This document shows, piece after piece, positions 11,991 to 23,788 of a DNA stretch of 60,000 nt. The notes under the pieces are model-generated. The model worked only from the letters and a program-made list of their open reading frames with translations. It made no database searches and had not been told where the DNA came from. The stretch comes from Owenia fusiformis (taxonomy: Eukaryota; Annelida; Polychaeta; Sabellida; Oweniidae). The first letter of the stretch is position 1; the number at the start of each line of letters is the position of its first letter. Both the position numbers and the translations under genes were made by a program. The stretch lies in assembly GCA_903813345.2 (NCBI GenBank), contig CAIIXF020000009.1:2854001-2914000 (forward strand), read 5' to 3'.

Positions 11991-13040
11991 AGTATGTATA
12001 TTAGTTATTCAACATGTTCAATTGTGTTAATATTTTCGGCATTCCACATTTAAATTCCATCTAATCCTCAATTTATTCAATTCGTCCTTTCGAAGCAAAC
12101 AAGACTGGCACAAATCGCATGATAATGTTTTGTTCAACTTGATGTCAAAGTCAATATATAAATGATGTCAAGTGCTACAAAATGCTAAAACACACGTCTC
12201 TGTGTTATGCGGTGTATTCATATTTTCTTGCATCCGATATAAATAAAACATATATATATTATGAAATGTAATCGAATAACCTAGTATTTATATACAACTG
12301 AAACCAGAATGAAAAAAGCTCCTCTGGTTGCAGAGTTATTGTAGCATGTGCTGGGGTCCACAAAAAACCTTTAGAGGGTATAAAAAACAATTAAGTATTA
12401 AAACTGGGGCAGCAGACTTCTCGGCATTTCACTTACAAAGGTGTACTGTACATAAAAGGGTTATATCTTAAGGTTTCAATAGTGCTTTCTGTGTCTTCTT
12501 TCTTATCTGATTTGACACATGAAGAAGTATCGCTCACAATCACGATAGATTAAACATTCAACCCTGCTGAGATGCGTCACATCAGATAAGACCCATATAC
12601 AAGAAGCCGTATGAATATATGAAATATATCAACTCAGTTAACTTTTTACATCCAAACCTGTCATTTTTATATCGATGGTAATAATTATAAAACAAATTCA
12701 ACCTCCTGATGCTGGTTATTGTACATGCACGATACGTTATAACGATCTCGACTCGATATGATTCTCAAGGTCACAGTTTATGCGTTATAACCGCATTTGA
12801 AGTCCGAGATCAGCAGGCCTTCTCATTGAAAATTTACTCAATCTAATTGTCACGATATGATGTTTATTATGCCGAAACCCTTTGTTAACTTTTTGATCCG
12901 CCAGTGGATCCGCCAGTGGAAATATAGAAATATACTTGAGATCAAACAGAACTTTCATCCACCTTTAATATCTAAAATGTCTAGGTTGCGACAAGGAATT
13001 TGACCTCAAAGAATATTACCAATTTGATCCCAACAAACCA
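11991..13040. other. No gene seen; diverged duplicate of part of 14690-14900
   Basis: The stretch around 12560-12740 (CCTGCTGAGATGCGTCACAT then AAGAAGCCGTATG, ATCGATGGTAA, TTGTACATGCA) resembles 14720-14882 (CCTGTTGATGTTTCACAT, CGAAGCAGCCTG, TTGATGGTAATGA, TGTACATGCAGG). Both are AT-rich with no coding features. Confidence 0.4.
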
Positions 13041-13215
13041 GGAATATGAAGTAATGGCGAATAGGAAATCAACCTCGACATTGTATCAACTTAGTTTCTC
13101 ACCTTAACGTGCTATACAAAGCAACGGTAATGAGGAATTCAAGCTCGTAATTGTGTTAAACTGGTTGATTCCCCTAAACTTGTCTTATAAAGCGACAGTA
13201 ATGAGATATTTGACT
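13041..13215 (+). repeat. Degenerate tandem repeat of about 70-80 bp
   Basis: GTAATGGCGAATAGGAAATC, GGTAATGAGGAATTCAAGC and AGTAATGAGATATTTGAC recur, each preceded by TATACAAAGC or TATAAAGC in the later two units. Confidence 0.6.
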
Positions 13216-13312
13216 TCACGATTATTATTTATTATTCGAGTATTGTTCGTCAACAAGCAATGTCTGATTGATACAAGTAAGGGAAGTGTCGACCGCAATC
13301 AGTTTTTGAAGT

Positions 13313-13411
13313 CACCCTGTGCGCAGAGTCTAGTACTAAACTACAAAAACTACTAAACTGAAGACAAAGCTCTCTTTAATAAGAAGTGAAGTCGAACGAA
13401 AGCAAAGGGTA
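13313..13411. mobile_element. 99-bp MITE, same family as 11885-11965
   Basis: CACCCTGTGCGCAGAGTC through GAAGACAAAGCTCTCTTT to GCAAAGGGTA matches the 81-bp element, with about 18 extra bases in the middle. The flanks TTTTGAAGT and CTTTGTAGT agree at seven of nine bases, consistent with an aged 9-bp duplication. Confidence 0.75.
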
Positions 13412-13529
13412 CTTTGTAGTATACACAGATATGCAAGATCATCGCATTGCAATAAGGTACAAAACTTAGTAAACATTTCGAATTCAAAGGTAGAACAAGG
13501 TATCAAGGTACATGGTGTAAACGAAACCA

Positions 13530-14180
13530 AGCAACTGAGTGCCCTCTGACATGTTACGAATTTGAAGAAAATCAGAAAGTAGTTTTTGCTGGAATGACAG
13601 AATCTAACAGAAATGGCAGCCAAAATACACACGGGTAGCCCGATATATTACTGACAATCAAGGCGAATAAGCGGTTAAACATGGCACCATCTAAAAATAT
13701 GTACGGATTTAAAAGAATACAACGACGACATGATTTATCTAAAAAAAACTTCTAAAATGGCTGCGAGAAAGCAAAATGTTCGTCACGAAGTCAATCAAAA
13801 GTAATAACTATTACCTTCCCACATGTGTATGAATACGTAATAATCAAAATCCGATAAGTGGTTCCCATGGCAGTGTATATTTCAAAACTTCTAAAATGAA
13901 TGCTTAGAAGATTATATGTCCATTGAAAAGGTAATCAGTTGTAGAATTTTGAACCCTCAAAGATGTGTCCAAACTTGAAGAAATCCGACGCCTGTTTTTC
14001 AGAAATTGCAATGACAAAATGAATCGAGACATTTCATATACAGCTGCCTGAAAACAAACGGGCGCCAAAATGTGAAACAACTGTAGACATTAGTACTGCA
14101 TTGAACATGTGTGCGAATTTAAAGAATATCCGACTAATGGTTTTCCCGAAATCGCGATGACCAATGATAAAACATCATAC
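13530..14180 (+). repeat. Degenerate repeat array, about 150-bp spacing
   Basis: A block of the form ATGTGTNCGAATTTGAAGAA, ATCCGA, GTGGTTTT and AAATNGCGATGAC appears in varying states near 13550, 13700, 13825, 13965 and 14108. TTCTAAAATGGCTG or a relative lies between some of them. The units are too diverged to set borders. Confidence 0.55.
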
Positions 14181-15033
14181 GGATATCTCGAGCACGCGTT
14201 TGTCTGGGAATGTTTAAATTCCTTCCTGATAGAGTGTCTTAGCTTAGACAGTCATGTATCCGTCTTGACTTAGAATAAACAGTTGCTTTACACAACTTTT
14301 AAATATATGAGGAAAGGGCAATACAGGACGATGCTACAAAACCGTTGCCGTGAAAATAAATGATTGAACATTCTACTTCCTCGTCAATGTTTTATAAATG
14401 CATGCGATTGTAATGTTATGATTTAACTGCATTTCTAAATACATACATTGCCCCAATATAAAGTCAAATTTTAGGCAGGCAGTAGGTTTGGTAATTTTAC
14501 CCCACGTTGCATAAGCGTACTCATGGCATGTCTTTGAACAACCACTGTATATTGTAGGTGAGACCTGCTGAAATATACAGCTATCTGTTGTCAGAACTAA
14601 ATTGGCAAATTATGTTTTGTGAATTACATGAACCGCTGTGTTATTCCAAACTCAATAAAACGAGCAAAAACAGCTAACCTTTACAGAATGTGTGAAACTG
14701 GCGAAAGATGAATATTTCCGACCTGTTGATGTTTCACATCGGGTAGACCCTTTTACACGAAGCAGCCTGTTTTAATGAGGTCGGTCAGTATCAATTTAGT
14801 TGCTTTTATTCTCTTGATCATGCCAAATAAATTGATGGTAATGAGAAATTCATATTTTATGATCGGTTAATGTACATGCAGGATGAGCTACACGGATATC
14901 ATGCACACATGGGGTACTCCTTTCTTCAATTACAATTGATTAGGCATTTAATACGTTTACTACCGATGCCTATTTTCCAGCTCGCAGCTACGTTATAATT
15001 GCATCAGTGGGTCATCTCAGATACAATCTTACA
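14181..15033. other. No gene seen
   Basis: AT-rich sequence. It includes the diverged partner of 12560-12740 and nothing else recognisable. Confidence 0.4.
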
Positions 15034-15035
15034 TA

Positions 15036-15230
15036 CCATCCCTCCATAACTTTTGCAACAGGAGGTTTTCTTTGACTACTGCTAATGTTTGAACCTTTAG
15101 TCTGTTCCTAAATTACAAAATAAAAGTCGGGAAAAGGATGCAGTTTGATGGATCTTTCCAAATTACCATACATAACGTTAACACCCGATGCAGAATAGGA
15201 CATCCGATTTCCAAGCTTATGAAGGGAGTG
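15036..15230. mobile_element. Short MITE, family B relative
   Basis: TA plus CCATCCCTCCATAAC at 15034 and CTTATGAAGGGAGTG plus TA at 15232 form related terminal repeats. The interior is short and diverged. Confidence 0.65.
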
Positions 15231-15232
15231 TA

Positions 15233-16192
15233 TATTCCTACTATCCGATGTTAATTCAAATGGACCGAATGAAAGATAATATCATGGAATGTAATTAGGA
15301 CGGCAATTCGTTGTGTTTATTTAGGGATAGTTATCAAAATAAATGTTAAAAACCAAAATGGTTTTTCGAGAAGTTTCTGGATTCATGACCCGATAAATTT
15401 AGCTTAGTAGCCTTAGCGTCGGCTAGGGACCGATTCGTTAAAAGCACATTACCAGCAAAAGAATGAATAATTCAAGGACATTTCTAGTAAAAGGTTATGT
15501 AAGCTAGGATTTCCAGGAATAACATCGTAATCTTTACACAATTATACATATCGTCAATTTGAATTAACACGATCCAAATAAATGAATCTCGAATTTGGGT
15601 AGCTACGGCCGCCGTACGGTTGTCGTATATCAAATTTGACTGAGGCATGAGTTACACTTATAATCCCTAACCTGCTCCGGAAATGAGGTTTTGTTGTCCA
15701 GTACTCCACCCCACAAACTGAAAATACCGTTACAAAGTACTGACTTTTCCCTTATTAAGAAAATAGATTTCGCTTTGATTGTAACAGGGGCTTTTGCCTC
15801 TAAAATGGGGTCACACAAGGTTGCCATCTAAATTGTTGGTATGTTTTTTTAAAAACTTTTTGCTACATAACTGCATCTAGATACACTGTCTAATGCTTGA
15901 AAATACCGACTTCCAAAATGATGGTAGGTAGTGTAGATTTCCAATATCAATGTTTGAAAGTTCATACACGACTTTGATTTGATTTGATGTTACGTTTGGC
16001 ATTCCTTTTATTCAAAACCAACTAGCCTACACAATACACGTAAAAAGCGAGGGAGTTGTAAAATACTGTTTTTTTTATAACGTGGTACTACAACTACATA
16101 ACCATTTAGATTATTCGGATATTAACCACGATATAATGATACCATTTATCACATGATTGACACATACAATAATTTATTTTGGCATATAAACC
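15233..16192. other. No gene seen
   Basis: AT-rich sequence. GATGGTAGGTAGTGTAGA near 15925 loosely resembles a family B MITE end. CTACGGCCGCCGTACGG at 15603-15619 is a local near-palindrome. Confidence 0.4.
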
Positions 16193-17003
16193 CCCTATCA
16201 CACCAAACTAGTTCTTACCCGTTCTTGCCAGTCCTACGAAAATGTCGTAAAACGGGCTCAATCTGGCTGTGGTCGGGAAATATGTCTGAAATAATTAGCT
16301 TCTTCGTTCTCGATCTCAAACAGTCTTCAATACGTCCTTCTCGTTCGCAGTTCGTTCAGGTCGCACCACGTCGGTGTGCAACGTCGTAGAACGCGTCCCT
16401 TAGTCTAGAAGGTCAACATGACCTGATTACAGAACGGTATGGTCGCCATCGAATTTTGAATCGATTCAAAATTCTAACATCACATACCCGTCTGAGAACG
16501 TTCATAAAGTTCGTAAACAGACCGTAGAAAGTTGCAGCTACGTTCATTCCGTTCGCACACAGTTTAAAACCAGTTTTGAAGAACGCAGTGGCAACTTGTT
16601 TGGTGTGATAGCTATATTTTTGCTAACTCGTTCATAAGCAGTGTTAAATACGTTCTTAATCAGTTTAAACCCGTTTGCAATTAGTTCTACCTCGTACTCA
16701 ACACGTTCTCAGACAGTTCAACTCGTTGTTAAAACGTCCCTAGTAGGATTGAAGTACGACGGTTCCGTTCGTAGTACGTCCAGCTCGTCGTTAGTACGTT
16801 GTCACTCGTTCTAATTGTAGAACGTGACGACCACGAGAACATTTTGAGCATTGTCTAAGTTCTAGAGGACCTACCCGTTCGAGTACGTTCGATGAAGTTT
16901 GTAAATAGATCCCAAACGGTTCTTAGTAGGTCCAGTCCGTTCGTACACAGTTGAAGCCCGTTTTCGAGAACGTAGCGAGAACTAGTTTGGTGTGATAGTA
17001 GGG
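16193..17003. mobile_element. GTTC/GAAC-motif element, full-length copy (dimeric)
   Basis: The left end CCCTATCACACCAAACTAG pairs with CTAGTTTGGTGTGATAGTAGGG at the right. A third copy of the terminus, CTTGTTTGGTGTGATAGC, sits in the middle (about 16595-16613). The two halves end alike (CGTTCGCACACAGTT and CGTTCGTACACAGTTG blocks), so the element looks like a tandem pair of about 400-bp units. It is unusually dense in GTTC, GAAC, TACGT and TCGTT words compared with its surroundings. No transposase is encoded and the superfamily is unknown. Confidence 0.75.
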
Positions 17004-17041
17004 TTAGGCAGTAAGAACACATTAACAATAGTCTTACGTTA

Positions 17042-17690
17042 TGCCTTGGTCACATTTGCTCCGATTTCACTACGGCGCTTGGCCGATTGAGTATTTTGTT
17101 CAAAATTGAATACACTGGAGAGGTTAAGCTAACGATCTTTTTCACAACGTAACCGTGAACGCAAAGTACAAAAATTAACAAAGGAATGTATCGAGCGCTC
17201 ATAGTTTTATGCGCGCTTAGTCTACTTCAGATACTCTTTCAGCTTCAGAGTTTCGGGTTTAGAACGTGGAGATTTGAAATTTGACGTTGGGTCAACGGGA
17301 ACCATTTTACTCGTGTCTATTGAACAAATGCTGTCAATTTTGATTTCGATGCACAGTTGAATTCTTGCTGAACACGATGATGTATGTCATGCATGATTTA
17401 GCGCCAAAAATCTTACGAAACGAGCTCGTTTAAAATATGTATTAGAAAACCAGCTATAAAACCGCATCAATGACATACTATAGAATCATTACACGCTATG
17501 GTGTAGTCTAAACAAACACTGGATTTGAACGGCTATTTATATGAGAAGGCTACATGAATTTGTATATGGTCGAGTGATACGTACAGGTTCAGTTTCGATT
17601 ATATATGCAAAGCTTAACCTCTCCACTATTGAACATAACACTCAATCGGGTGGGCGCCGCCGATGGATCGGAGCAAATGCGATCCAGGCA
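17042..17690. mobile_element. TTA-flanked foldback element, 649 bp
   Basis: TGCCTTGGTCACATTTGCTC at the left pairs with GAGCAAATGCGATCCAGGCA at the right, with further arm matches GCCGATTGAGT and GGAGAGGTTAAGCT. TTA lies outside both ends. Three-base TTA duplications are typical of PIF/Harbinger-like elements, so a non-autonomous member is likely. An open frame at 17541-17813 overlaps the right arm and is incidental. Confidence 0.72.
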
Positions 17691-18007
17691 TTAAAAAGAA
17701 ACTATATCCAATGCTCCCAATCACCAGCACTCGGAAACATTTATCACAAAAGGCTAGTTAAAGATATTGGGTATAAATTCAATCAATGCACGTGTTGTCC
17801 CGAACGAGGGTGAATAATATAAAATTTTAACATCGTAATGTTGCAAAATGACGCTTCCTACTAAAAGGAATGTTAGATCAGGACTATATTAGCACGAATA
17901 ATAAAACATAATACAAAAAGAATAAAAAGCCAATGTATTATCCGATGTTGTCACTTAAGTGCATATCTTGTATTTTATTTAGTGTGCTATGGGACTTTTG
18001 AGGGCAA

Positions 18008-18190
18008 CACTCCCCTCTATATGTTTAGCAACCGGAAGCATAAATTTAGTTGATAGTTAATGTTTGTATCTTTATTGTTTTCCTTTATAATAATACGATT
18101 GCTGTTGTTTGAATCGACAAATATAAAAATTGATTAGGAGTGGGACTTCCGGTTTCCAAATGGAATAATACTAATGGAATAATAATGGTA
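18008..18190. mobile_element. Degenerate family B MITE
   Basis: CACTCCCCTCTATATG at the left is followed by TTTAGCAACCGGAAG. The opposite arm carries ACTTCCGGTTTCCAAATGG. The right extremity is disrupted by repeated GGAATAATA sequence, so the end is approximate. Confidence 0.5.
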
Positions 18191-18520
18191 TGTTGCATTT
18201 CCGAGAATAACCTTGACAAACAATTAAAAACTACGGGTGGATAATCTCCCAAAATACAACATATAATGCATGGGTTCATTTATGAGAATGTGTGTTTTTG
18301 TGATTCGGAAATAATGACATCTTTCTCGAAGCTTTATGGCTATCATAAAACGTGGATAAAGTCAGTAAAGATTACTGTTCATGGTATTCGCATTGAGATG
18401 AGAGCGAGTTGCAATTATGATGTCGAACGAAGCTTGCTTTATAACTTTCTTAAACTAATATGTCTTCTCATCTAGACACACATCAAACGCAATTTCCAGA
18501 CACAATGTCTCAACTTTGAC
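18191..18520. other. No gene seen
   Basis: AT-rich spacer between two elements. The open frame at 18266-18475 has no recognisable features. Confidence 0.4.
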
Positions 18521-18523
18521 TTA

Positions 18524-18990
18524 AAGGCCTTCTCACATATGAACGAATCTACTAAACACAGCTTGCGAAATTGGGTAAATCGTCAATTCTGGCGATTGGG
18601 AACGTTAACATGCGAACAATTAATAGCGCTACTTTGCGCATGCTTCCGAAGACTTCCGAAGCTTTCCGAAAGGGTACTTCTACATACGAACACCCCAACG
18701 ATATACAACGTACATACACGAATGGGAACAAATTTCACCTCAATATTCTATTCGCCAGTACACGCAAGTTGACATTGTATATTATGGCGATTGGGAACGT
18801 TAATTTGCGAATCAAAGCGCAAGTTTGAGCATGCCCCCCGAAGCCGTCTGGAGCTTTTTCCGAAAGGCTACTTCAATGTACGAACACACAACGATGTGCT
18901 ACGTATACTAATGGGAACGCATTTCTTCTGTATTCGCCAGTACACCTAAGTTAACGTCAAGGGGTTTCCGTTCATATGCGAGAAAGTCTT
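18524..18990. mobile_element. TTA-flanked MITE with internal duplication
   Basis: AAGGCCTTCTCACATATGAA at the left and TTCATATGCGAGAAAGTCTT at the right are terminal inverted repeats, each flanked by TTA (18521 and 18991). The interior is an imperfect tandem pair with about 192-bp spacing: GGCGATTGGGAACGTTAA occurs at 18592 and 18784, followed by CCGAAG, TTCCGAAAGG and TTCGCCAGTACAC blocks in each. It is probably PIF/Harbinger-like and has no coding capacity. Confidence 0.78.
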
Positions 18991-18993
18991 TTA

Positions 18994-21900
18994 GCAGGCC
19001 TCTTAGACTTTCAACAACCCGAACATCAGTTCTGACCTCACAAACGTTCCTTGCGCTTGAACCACGATTCTTACGTCGCGAACGAGATATCTTTGTTCGA
19101 GCAAAAACTATATACACATTCTTGATCAATCTTCTCTGGTGACTAGGCAGTTGTTTTAGGTACAAACAAGATTGTTCCAAAGGTTTTAGAATCAAAAATG
19201 ATTTAGATTACAGATACTCGATCGAGATTAAATGCAGACTTGTATCAGAAAAAGTTATATTCGGATTCCATGCAGCGTATACATGTACATTATATTCAAT
19301 ATAGTCAGGAAACCCCCTGAAATGAATAGTAGAATGTGCGTATATCAATTAACAAATGCAAGTCGTGCGATATGAGCGCTACTTAAAAGCAATGCTGCAA
19401 ATAAATATACCTAATTTTCAAGCACTGGAGAAGCAATGAAGTGAAGCATGATATTAAACCTTGAAGAGAGCACATTCTACTGTCTTATTACAAAATTAAC
19501 GTTGGCAAAATGTGCATTAAGATGAGAAATGATAGGTTTATTCATTGATTGAGCAATATATAATCATATTAATATCGATACGCTGGCAATAACGTAAGTC
19601 AACTTCAGCGTTATGAGACATTCTAATTGTCTTTCGAGGGTCAACAGTGTTCAAAACTGTATACAAACTTTTCCAATTACTTAAAACAATGCTCTGAAGA
19701 TATCACAAAGTAAGTCATTGTCCGCAACATATGCAAATTTTAGCTTGATACGTATGCAAAGTGTATTTAAGTAGATTTTACAAAGCCGATAGTCACATTT
19801 CCTTGTGTAAAGAAGAGGTAGATAAATGAGTTTTCCTATCTCAAATGAAACGGAAATCCATTTACTACTTGTTCGATCATATTAAAGCCTTACACCTTTA
19901 GACATATATAGCACTAGGCTCATTTTGAATTCAGGTCAACGAAGTAGTGATAAAAAGTTATTTGCATACTTAACTTTTAATTTTTATCAATTTGTATAAT
20001 GTGTAATGAAATATGTATAATATCTGCACTTTATGTTGTAAAATAATAAGGGTTATCTCCATTAACACATGCGATTCAAAACACAAGACAAATAGTTCTT
20101 CACTAAAAGTAAACTAACCACATACAAACCGTTCACCTTTTTGAAAAGTGTGCAAAATTATCCTCCCAGTGTGTTCGGGAAAATTTTCTAAAGAATTACG
20201 TGTTTTTAAGAAAAAGCGTAAGAAGGTCAGATGGATGTACAACGAAACAACTTACAATTAATTTATTGTTTCTTGCAAATATGTGAAATAAGTTGAAAAG
20301 GTCGATCCATAAGATATTAGAGTACATTAAAATTGGAAAATTAAAATGGTCGATTAAACAACATTCAATAAATATATGCAGCAGTGTAAATCAATTAAAA
20401 ATGTACACGCGTCTTTTAGTATTTATCATATGCATTTTGCAAAAAGCACAACATGATAATGGTGTATCTCATTTGCAATTTCGTCAATGATTTATTTACA
20501 CCACTAAAACATTTTATACCGATGTGATACGTAACGTTTAAAAAGGCAAAGTTTATATGCTTACCGTCAAAAGAAATTTCCTCAGAATATCTCAGTCTTA
20601 TTATCCAGTGCGTCTCTGAAGAAACGTTCTACGGCAATTTGTCATGGTATTCACCTTTGAGTGACGGCTACACGCACGTAATAATTCTCCATGTAAAAGC
20701 TTTCAAGGAAATTACCCGTCTAATCAATAACTACACAGGACCCCCATTCTTCTTGATATCACCACCAGCTTTTTTGTTTATAGGTGACGATCCTGGGGAT
20801 TTTGTAATGCTCTCACGTCAGATGTTAAGCTCAAAAGGCTTGATAACATATTTTCTTGTGAATCTGATTGAATGTATCGACTTTTTGTTGATTCTCCTTC
20901 CCACTGAGATTGACAAACGATGTCTTCACAGTTGAGTATACCTTACGGAGGCTCGTAGTCCTCTAACGTCTCTACAGCTTCTGCTCTCTGCCTTATCCAC
21001 GCTATCACTATACCGAGTTGCTTCTCTAATCCTGATTGGCTCGGAAGAATAGCACTCTCATAAACACCATATTAATAATAAAGCGATCGTCATGATATTC
21101 CTCGTCTGGTAAGGTAAAACTAGAGGTTCCCGTGAGTAGCTGGTGTTGTTGAGACAATATTGTCTTCTAAATCGCAAGAAAATGAACGAACATTAAGCAG
21201 TTCATTTCACTTTTAGGAAGATAATACAGGATGATTCGTGCCTATAATGATTCTTAGAGCACGGTGGCTTTTGCGATGTAATAGCAACTAATTAAATTTA
21301 TTGCAAAGAAGCATTGAACAATAGCTGGTTTACATATCTTAGATTGATGGAGAAAGGTTTTTGTAAAAGCTTCTGTGTTTCTTTAAATTTCACAGCATTA
21401 GTAATAACACCTATAGATCATGGGGTATGTCGAGATTTTGTGGTTTCTGTTGACATCTAAAATGCACTTCTACGATGTACAAAAAGATTTGGAATGGCGA
21501 AAAATATAGTACCCAAGATACTAATATAGAGAATTTGGACGATTTAGTTCTAACCCATGTGTTAAACAATTTCTTGGAAATATTATTACTTCGAGTTACG
21601 ATTCAATCCTCAAGCTTAACCAATTCACATATTTCTTATTCTGACTTATCATTCCTGATCTCCATCATGAGTAGCTAATCCCCGTCTTGTGTCCTTTGTA
21701 AAGTCAATAAATCTTCCAGAGCTATCCCTCAGAGCTCTACCTAAAAAACAGATGCCGTGTTTAGTTAAGCACTGTGTGTGTTTCTAACCTTTGGAGAGTC
21801 AAATCATCAAGCGTTGGGCATTGAACAAATGCTTCTCATTAGGACTCTTAGTTGTTACACAGAATGATAGAACGTATATTTTTCTTAGTTGATTGATGTC

Positions 21901-22016
21901 TGCGAAGCCTCTGGTCTGTAAATCAAAGTGCGTTCGATCTGTAATGGAATCTGTTTTGCATATAGGCTAGATGGTTGATTTATATTGGAGATAGTTTATT
22001 AAGTCCTGTCATTTCT
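18994..22016. other. No gene seen
   Basis: About 3 kb of AT-rich sequence. The open frame at 20639-20935 (98 codons) was examined; it has hydrophobic stretches but no recognised domain and no splice context that joins it to other exons. No repeat structure was recognised. Confidence 0.4.
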
Positions 22017-22222
22017 CAGGCCCGTAGCCAGGGGGGGGGGGTCGCAGGGTTCGGGCGAACCCCCCCCCTGGACAAAAATGCAGTTTTCACCATTTTGAGC
22101 ACTTCTCTAGTGATTTTAGCCATATTTGGGCCAAAATTGTCAAATGTGAACCCCCCCTGGAAATTTTTGAAAACTGAACCCCCCCCCCCCCCCCCCCTTG
22201 ACAAATCCTGGCTACGGGCCTG
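22017..22222. mobile_element. MITE with CAGGCCCGTAGCCAGG ends and homopolymer runs
   Basis: CAGGCCCGTAGCCAGG at the left is matched by CCTGGCTACGGGCCTG at the right, a 16-bp perfect terminal repeat. Directly inside are long G or C runs, GAACCCCCCCCTGG-like motifs twice, and a run of 20 or so C. Elements of this look are common in marine invertebrate genomes. No target duplication was seen. Overlapping open frames are artefacts of the homopolymers. Confidence 0.85.
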
Positions 22223-22440
22223 TATCTACATAAAAACTGGGTCTAAGAAACAGATACGCCACTGAGATTGCTGGTCAGATTACACGCAAAAATACAAAGA
22301 AACGTCACTACACGTAAAACACCAATTTGTTTGAGGGTATCTTATACAGCTGTATTTAATCATAAGGCAAAATCACTTAACTGCATTTCCTTCATATCGT
22401 GATTTATTTACAAATTATGTGAAAAGCCATGCAATTGTAT

Positions 22441-23081
22441 CACTGGTCAGTATCAGAAAAAGGTAACGGCCGTCACCTTCACATCAAAGATGGCGAACGG
22501 GAAGTGTCGATTTCGATATTTTTAGTTGTCATCGAGTTAAACTACTTTAAACTTGACGTAATGCTTTGATATTTGAACTGAACCCGACTTATATGGCAGG
22601 AAAACTCTAGGGTATGGTCATTTGCTAAAATACAATGCATAGGCGCCACATTTAAAGTATATCTTCCACCGCTTAAGGGAAGGTAACTGGGATTTTGGTT
22701 TTACAGATGATAAGATAACTGAAATGCGGTAACGCGGTAACGTTATGAGAGTTTATAATGGAGAACTAAGATATCTCGTTACTGTGTATATGAAAACGAA
22801 AATTAACATGACCGTTACCGTATGCTTTATTCCAGTTACATTCCCTTAAAAGGTGGAAGACATCTTTGAACTGTGGCGCCCACGTATAATTTATGCCAAA
22901 TTATCATATTCCATAGTTCCCATGTCATATAAGTATGATTTTGGTTCAAATATCAAAGCATCACTTCAACTTTAAAGTAGTTTAACTCGATGAAAACTAA
23001 AAATATCAAAACCGACACTTCTTGCCCGCCATCTTTGTTGCGAAGGTGACGGACGTTACATCCGCTTGATACTGACCGGTG
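22441..23081. mobile_element. Long palindromic foldback element, family A copy 2
   Basis: This is the same architecture and sequence family as 4290-4923: CACTGGTCAGTATCAG at the left, TGATACTGACCGGTG at the right, the inner GGTAACGGCCGTCACC palindrome, and ATCTTCCACCGCTTAAGG in the arms. TGTAT occurs directly outside both ends, a possible 5-bp target duplication. Two interspersed copies with the same ends confirm a mobile family. Confidence 0.88.
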
Positions 23082-23455
23082 TGTATGTGATTTTGATTAG
23101 CGAATTGTTTTTTCTGCAGCCGTCAGAGAAGCCACCATGGCCTCCTAATGCTTTAGTCACATCTTAAATACGAAATAAATGTTCTACATCGGGCAACCCC
23201 CCCCCTACCCCCCGAAGAATCCTTTTAGATACGGTTATAAAAAAAATATTCAAAAACAAAATATAATTTGAGAGTACGCCATGGCGTTTTATGCGTATAT
23301 GACGCTACGCCATTGAATAACACGTACACGTAAATAAAGCACACGGCCTACTTTAGGCGGAGATCGATTGATTTGGTTAAGATGATGCGTTTTGTATCAT
23401 TGATACTTGTAAGTTCACTTTAGGCGTTAGACTTTCTATCTTTGTTCCTTTATTA

Positions 23456-23788
23456 CACTCTCCTCCATTAGCAACCGGAAATCCCGTTTCGCCTCAATTA
23501 TCAATTATGATAATTCCCATGTATTTATTTTGTATTTGCTATTTATTTTCAGTGTAATACATCTGAGGTGGACTTGCTAAATTGTTATCTTATATGTTTC
23601 AAACTGTGTTGAATTGGAAGACAACAGTCCATAAATAAATAAATAAACAAACTAAGTAACTAACTAAAATAGTCAATGCCTGATTAATCTTAATTGACTT
23701 AAAAAGGTATAAAAGTGAAGGAACAAAAATAAAATGTGTAAAGTATGTTTTAGTATGAAGGCGGTTACCAAACTTATGGAGGGGAGTG
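23456..23788. mobile_element. Family B MITE, 333 bp
   Basis: TA plus CACTCTCCTCCATTAG at the left and CTTATGGAGGGGAGTG plus TA at the right form clear terminal inverted repeats with a TA duplication. The internal sequence differs from the 5539-6311 copy and includes repeated AAATAAATAAACAAAC. Confidence 0.78.

Noticed and set aside
17541-17813. 90-codon open frame on the plus strand
   Set aside because: It runs through the right arm of the 17042-17690 foldback element.
20639-20935. 98-codon open frame on the plus strand
   Set aside because: No family recognised, no splice partners found and composition like the surroundings. Not strong enough to call a gene.
22016-22265. Proline/glycine-rich open frames on both strands
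   Set aside because: They are produced by G and C homopolymers within the 22017-22222 MITE.
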